Below are positions 61,287-64,000 of a DNA stretch of 64,000 nt, piece by piece. Source of the DNA: Arabidopsis thaliana (lineage: Eukaryota > Streptophyta > Magnoliopsida > Brassicales > Brassicaceae); NCBI RefSeq assembly GCF_000001735.4, contig NC_003070.9:11898001-11962000 (forward strand). Direction: 5' to 3'. The notes below the pieces were generated by a model. The model had not been told where the DNA came from. It worked only from the letters and a program-made list of their open reading frames with translations, and did not search any database. Numbering within the stretch: position 1 is the first letter of the stretch; each line of letters opens with the position of its first letter. The position numbers and the translations under genes were made by a program.

Positions 61287-62591
61287 ATGAATAAAGGGAA
61301 CACTTTAGATTCTATCCCTACTGATCTTATACTCGAGATATTCTCGAGATTGTCTGCAAAGTCAGTTGGGAGGCTTCGTTGCCTGTCCAAGCTATGGAGG
61401 TCCATGCTTGGCCTTCCATATTTTACGAAGTTATTCTTGACCAGGTCCTCTGATCATCCACGTCTCTTTTTTGGGGTCGAAAGAAAAGGTGAGTGGTTCT
61501 TCTTCTCGTCGCTTCAGCCTCAAAATCTTTATGAGAAGCCGTTTCTTGTAGTAGCCGCAGATTTTCATATGAAGTTCTCTGAAGACATGAGCCATGACAT
61601 TTATAGCTATGCTTCTGGTTTGATCTATTTTCCTAAAATGTTGATCGAAAACGAGAAATCGGGTGCAATACGTGTGATATGTAACCCTATCACGGGTCAG
61701 TATGCGATCTTACCTAAACTGATTACGCTACAAGCGGCGAGAAGTTTTTTAGGGTTTGATCCGATTGACAATCAATTCAAGGTATTGCTCGTGAACAACG
61801 ATATAGTTAATAATGACATGGATATTCTAACATTGGGAATTGGAGAATTGATGTGGAGGAAGATACAATGTGCCTTAACACATGAGCCTTATTATGAGCA
61901 TAACTGAATATGCATCAATGGGGTTTTGTATTACTTAGCTGAACTAAATGATGGAACATCTGCTGTGGTATGTTGTTTTGATGTTAGGTCAGAGAAATTG
62001 AAATTTATTGAGGCAAAATGCTTTTTTGCATTAGATGATGTACAATTGATAAACTATAAGGGTAAATTAGGTGGGATTAGTTGGAATAATCATGAGGTTG
62101 CTCCCGTTGAGTTGTCTATGTGGGTTCTAGAAGATGTCGAGAAACAAGAATGGTCCAAAAATGTCTACATTTTGCCTAAGAATGTAGTCCCTAATAACTG
62201 GTTGCACGCTGCTGGAGTGACTGTTGAAGGTGATATTGTTTTCTCGGAGGCTGTAGTATCCAATCCGTTTGATGTTTTCTACTTTAATCCCGAAAAGAAC
62301 ACTCTCCAACACGTTGAAACCCATTGTAACCATGAAGTGTTTGACGATGAGAATCTAGTTAACATCTTTGTAGACCATGTAGAGGATCTTAAGTTTGATG
62401 TTATGAAGCCAACATATGCTGCAACATCTATACGCCCAACAGAACAGAAGCATAAACCCACGAGCACAGAAACATCGATGTCTAGAAAAGATCATCAAGT
62501 GAGGACCATTGATCAACCGCAACAAGATCGTTGTACGTTTGAGAGCATTAATAACAAATTTGATGTTATGTGTCTTTTAGATGATGACTAA
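61287..62591 (+). pseudogene. F-box protein with FBA domain, one in-frame stop
   Basis: F-box proteins bring substrates to SCF ubiquitin ligases. Residues 1-60 form the F-box (TDLILEIFSRLSAKSVGRLR), followed by FBA-type repeats (PITGQYAILPKL, FLGFDPIDNQFKVLLVNND, then YLAELNDGTSAVVCCFDVRS and WVLEDVEKQEWSKNVYILPK). The two halves, 61287-61907 and 61908-62591, are in the same frame and separated only by a TGA at 61905-61907, after which ICINGVLYYLAELN continues the expected domain. With a sense codon there the protein would be 434 residues, a normal F-box/FBA length. So it is either a young pseudogene, a truncated 206-residue protein, or a case of readthrough. It lies where I recall At1g33010. 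Confidence 0.8.
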
Positions 62592-62837
62592 TTCTCAGGT
62601 ATTAAAACCTGATTGCTTTATGTAAACATCAAGTTATCCTAAAAGTTCTTCATAAGAAATTAAGATTTTATACAATTAAGAGCCATGACTGAAACTGTCT
62701 TCGTAATGTTTGTAACATTTGAGTATAGCTATTTTGCTTGTGACTGTACAGAATGTTAGAAATCCAGCTGCTATGACCCAACGTGTGTGTTTCTCTTAGA
62801 CCAAAAAACCTCGCACATTCCGGTGTGTCAAAATTTG
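62592..62837. other. 3' region of the F-box gene
   Basis: AT-rich, no gene recognised. Precedes the SINE. Confidence 0.5.
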
Positions 62838-62850
62838 AACCGTACCCGTT
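62838..62850. repeat. SINE target-site duplication, left copy
   Basis: aaccgtacccgtt is repeated exactly at 63032-63044. Confidence 0.9.
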
Positions 62851-63031
62851 TTTTTTTCTTTTTTCTTTTTGTAATATCTTGAAGTTCAGATCCAAAGGTC
62901 CTACATCTTCCAGAGGCGGGACCCACATCAGGTTAAATTCATCTATTTTAGAAAAGTGGTCCCTCCCAACGTGCCTCGAACCCAACACCTCCACCTGGGA
63001 GATTTACCACTAGGTCAACAGTACGTTGGTC
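62851..63031 (-). mobile_element. tRNA-derived SINE, 181 bp
   Basis: On the minus strand the element begins gaccaacgtactgttgacct, has an A-box-like tagtggtaaatctcc, a B-box-like ggttcgaggca about 20 bases later, a body (ttctaaaatagatgaattta, gtgggtcccgcctctgg), and an A/G-rich tail (aaaaagaaaaaagaaaaaaa, the T-rich 62851-62870 on the plus strand). It is bounded by an exact 13-bp duplication. This architecture is that of polymerase-III SINEs. A second, older copy lies at 12224-12362. I cannot assign the family name. Confidence 0.85.
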
Positions 63032-63044
63032 AACCGTACCCGTT
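63032..63044. repeat. SINE target-site duplication, right copy
   Basis: Exact copy of aaccgtacccgtt at 62838-62850, adjoining the 5' end of the minus-strand element. Confidence 0.9.
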
Positions 63045-63670
63045 CTTCACTTCACTGGTGCAAACTCTTCTTCCCTTAATACCTGCATCATTTCTCAATC
63101 CAGTTTCCAGTTCATGGATGGTATATTGGTATATATCTTCTTCTCCGCCAAATGAGGCTGCCAAAAACAAAGACATCAACTCGTCTTTGTTTTTAGGTCG
63201 GTGGCCACTTATCTAAAGTGAGCATGTGTAAGCACACCTGAGTAAAGTAAATAAATTTAATGATTTCAGCTGATGCTTGGTACATAGACCACTATCTTCT
63301 ACTATGTAAAGAGTTTTTTTTTTCTTTTTTTCTGTGAAATTCTTAAACTAACCAGCATTTCGGATATCCAATTTTTCTAACGAGATTTTTTCAAGTTAAG
63401 GATTGGTGGTTATTACGGTATGATCTAGTAATTTCATAAAAACAAAGTTAAAGAAATTAAACGAAGAATATTATAGAGGTCTTAAAAGAACATTTAAACA
63501 TTACGTACTTTAGGAAAACATTAGTTCGTTCCCAAGTAACGTGTAACACTAGTAGGACATGAAAATGATAACCAGAAAAAAACATAATGTTAAGCCAACA
63601 CACAAATAGCCATAAATCTTGGTCCGTCTCTTCGTAATACGTACAAACCAAAAAGTTGAGTTGTGTGTGC
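63045..63670. other. Intergenic
   Basis: Ordinary AT-rich DNA. A pyrimidine run lies at 63315-63331. No gene recognised. Confidence 0.5.
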
Positions 63671-63672
63671 AG

Positions 63673-63849
63673 GTTCTAGAGGATGTGCATGTTCAGAAAC
63701 AAAGAATGGTCGAAATATGTCTATATTTCGTGGTAGAAAACAATGGTGGATCAGTACGTACAATTTTCGTAGCTGCAGTGACTGCTATAGGTGAAATTAT
63801 TTTGTTAAATTCTAGGCGAATAAATTGGTTTATGTTGTTAGAATGCTAG
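63673..63849 (+). pseudogene. C-terminal F-box/FBA fragment
   Basis: After gtgtgcag, which resembles a splice acceptor, the frame reads VLEDVHVQKQRMVEICLYFV and later VAAVTAIGEIILLN. These correspond to the WVLEDVEKQEWSKNVYILPK and GVTVEGDIVF blocks of the F-box gene at 61287. The match is short and no F-box precedes it, so it is a fragment of a duplicated F-box gene. It may be the edge of a longer gene continuing past the window. Confidence 0.55.
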
Positions 63850-64000
63850 CACACACTCCAAAACGCATATGTCAAACTGTCGACTGAAATATCACTAAAA
63901 GGGTTTTCTTGCAATGTACATCAGAGAAAACCTAAAGAAGAAGCAGAGATACATTGACATTGTGCCAGTCTCTTACGTACTCTTGAACCAACTTTTTGTT

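Overview
The window is nuclear DNA of a dicot plant, almost certainly Arabidopsis thaliana or a very close relative. Genes are compact and rich in GT-AG introns, intergenic DNA is AT-rich, and the families are plant-specific (NAC factor with a membrane tail, granule-bound starch synthase, BAHD acyltransferase, subtilase subfamily 3, plastid ribosomal protein L11, F-box/FBA). From memory, the gene order matches Col-0 chromosome 1 from about At1g32840 to At1g33010. Locus names are recollection; no database was searched.

Layout from left to right. 1-3.2 kb: decayed minus-strand gene of the DUF1985/Ulp1-like (Mutator-associated) type, with a higher-order minisatellite in an intron and a 35-bp repeat array at its 5' end. 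4.6-8.9 kb: deubiquitinase UBP11 (+). 9.3-10.8 kb: GPI-anchored beta-1,3-glucanase (-). 13.7-15.7 kb: membrane-tethered NAC factor ANAC013 (+). 15.9-22.1 kb: reduced importin-alpha-like gene (-) whose first intron holds a 5.1-kb LINE with a 16-bp target-site duplication. 22.6-25.5 kb: GBSS1 (-). 27.4-28.9 kb: BAHD acyltransferase (+). 30.9 and 33.3 kb: two paralogous tiny genes with a shared C-terminal motif and related promoters (+). 34.0-36.4 kb: GT31 galactosyltransferase GALT31A (-). 39.6-50.4 kb: three tandem subtilase genes SBT3.5, SBT3.4 and SBT3.3 (+). 50.7-57.2 kb: inverted, decaying subtilase copies (SBT3.2 with frameshifts, a C-terminal scrap, and a truncated copy) around an ORF with 30-bp repeats (+). 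57.8-59.1 kb: plastid RPL11 (+). 59.9-61.0 kb: LINE remnant and a 240-bp direct repeat. 61.3-62.6 kb: F-box gene with one in-frame stop (+). 62.8-63.0 kb: tRNA-like SINE with clear target-site duplication. 63.7 kb: F-box C-terminal fragment.

The single-copy genes are independent housekeeping or stress genes. The unusual biology lies in rapidly evolving parts: the subtilase cluster (tandem duplication, mosaic exons, precise intron loss, scraps and pseudogenes), the mini-importin with its LINE and duplicated 3' splice site, the paired micro-genes, and a SINE family with two copies here. I found no convincing new multi-gene system. The most novel-looking signals are the alternating 83/74-bp intronic repeat, the duplicated splice acceptor, and the mosaic SBT3.3 gene.
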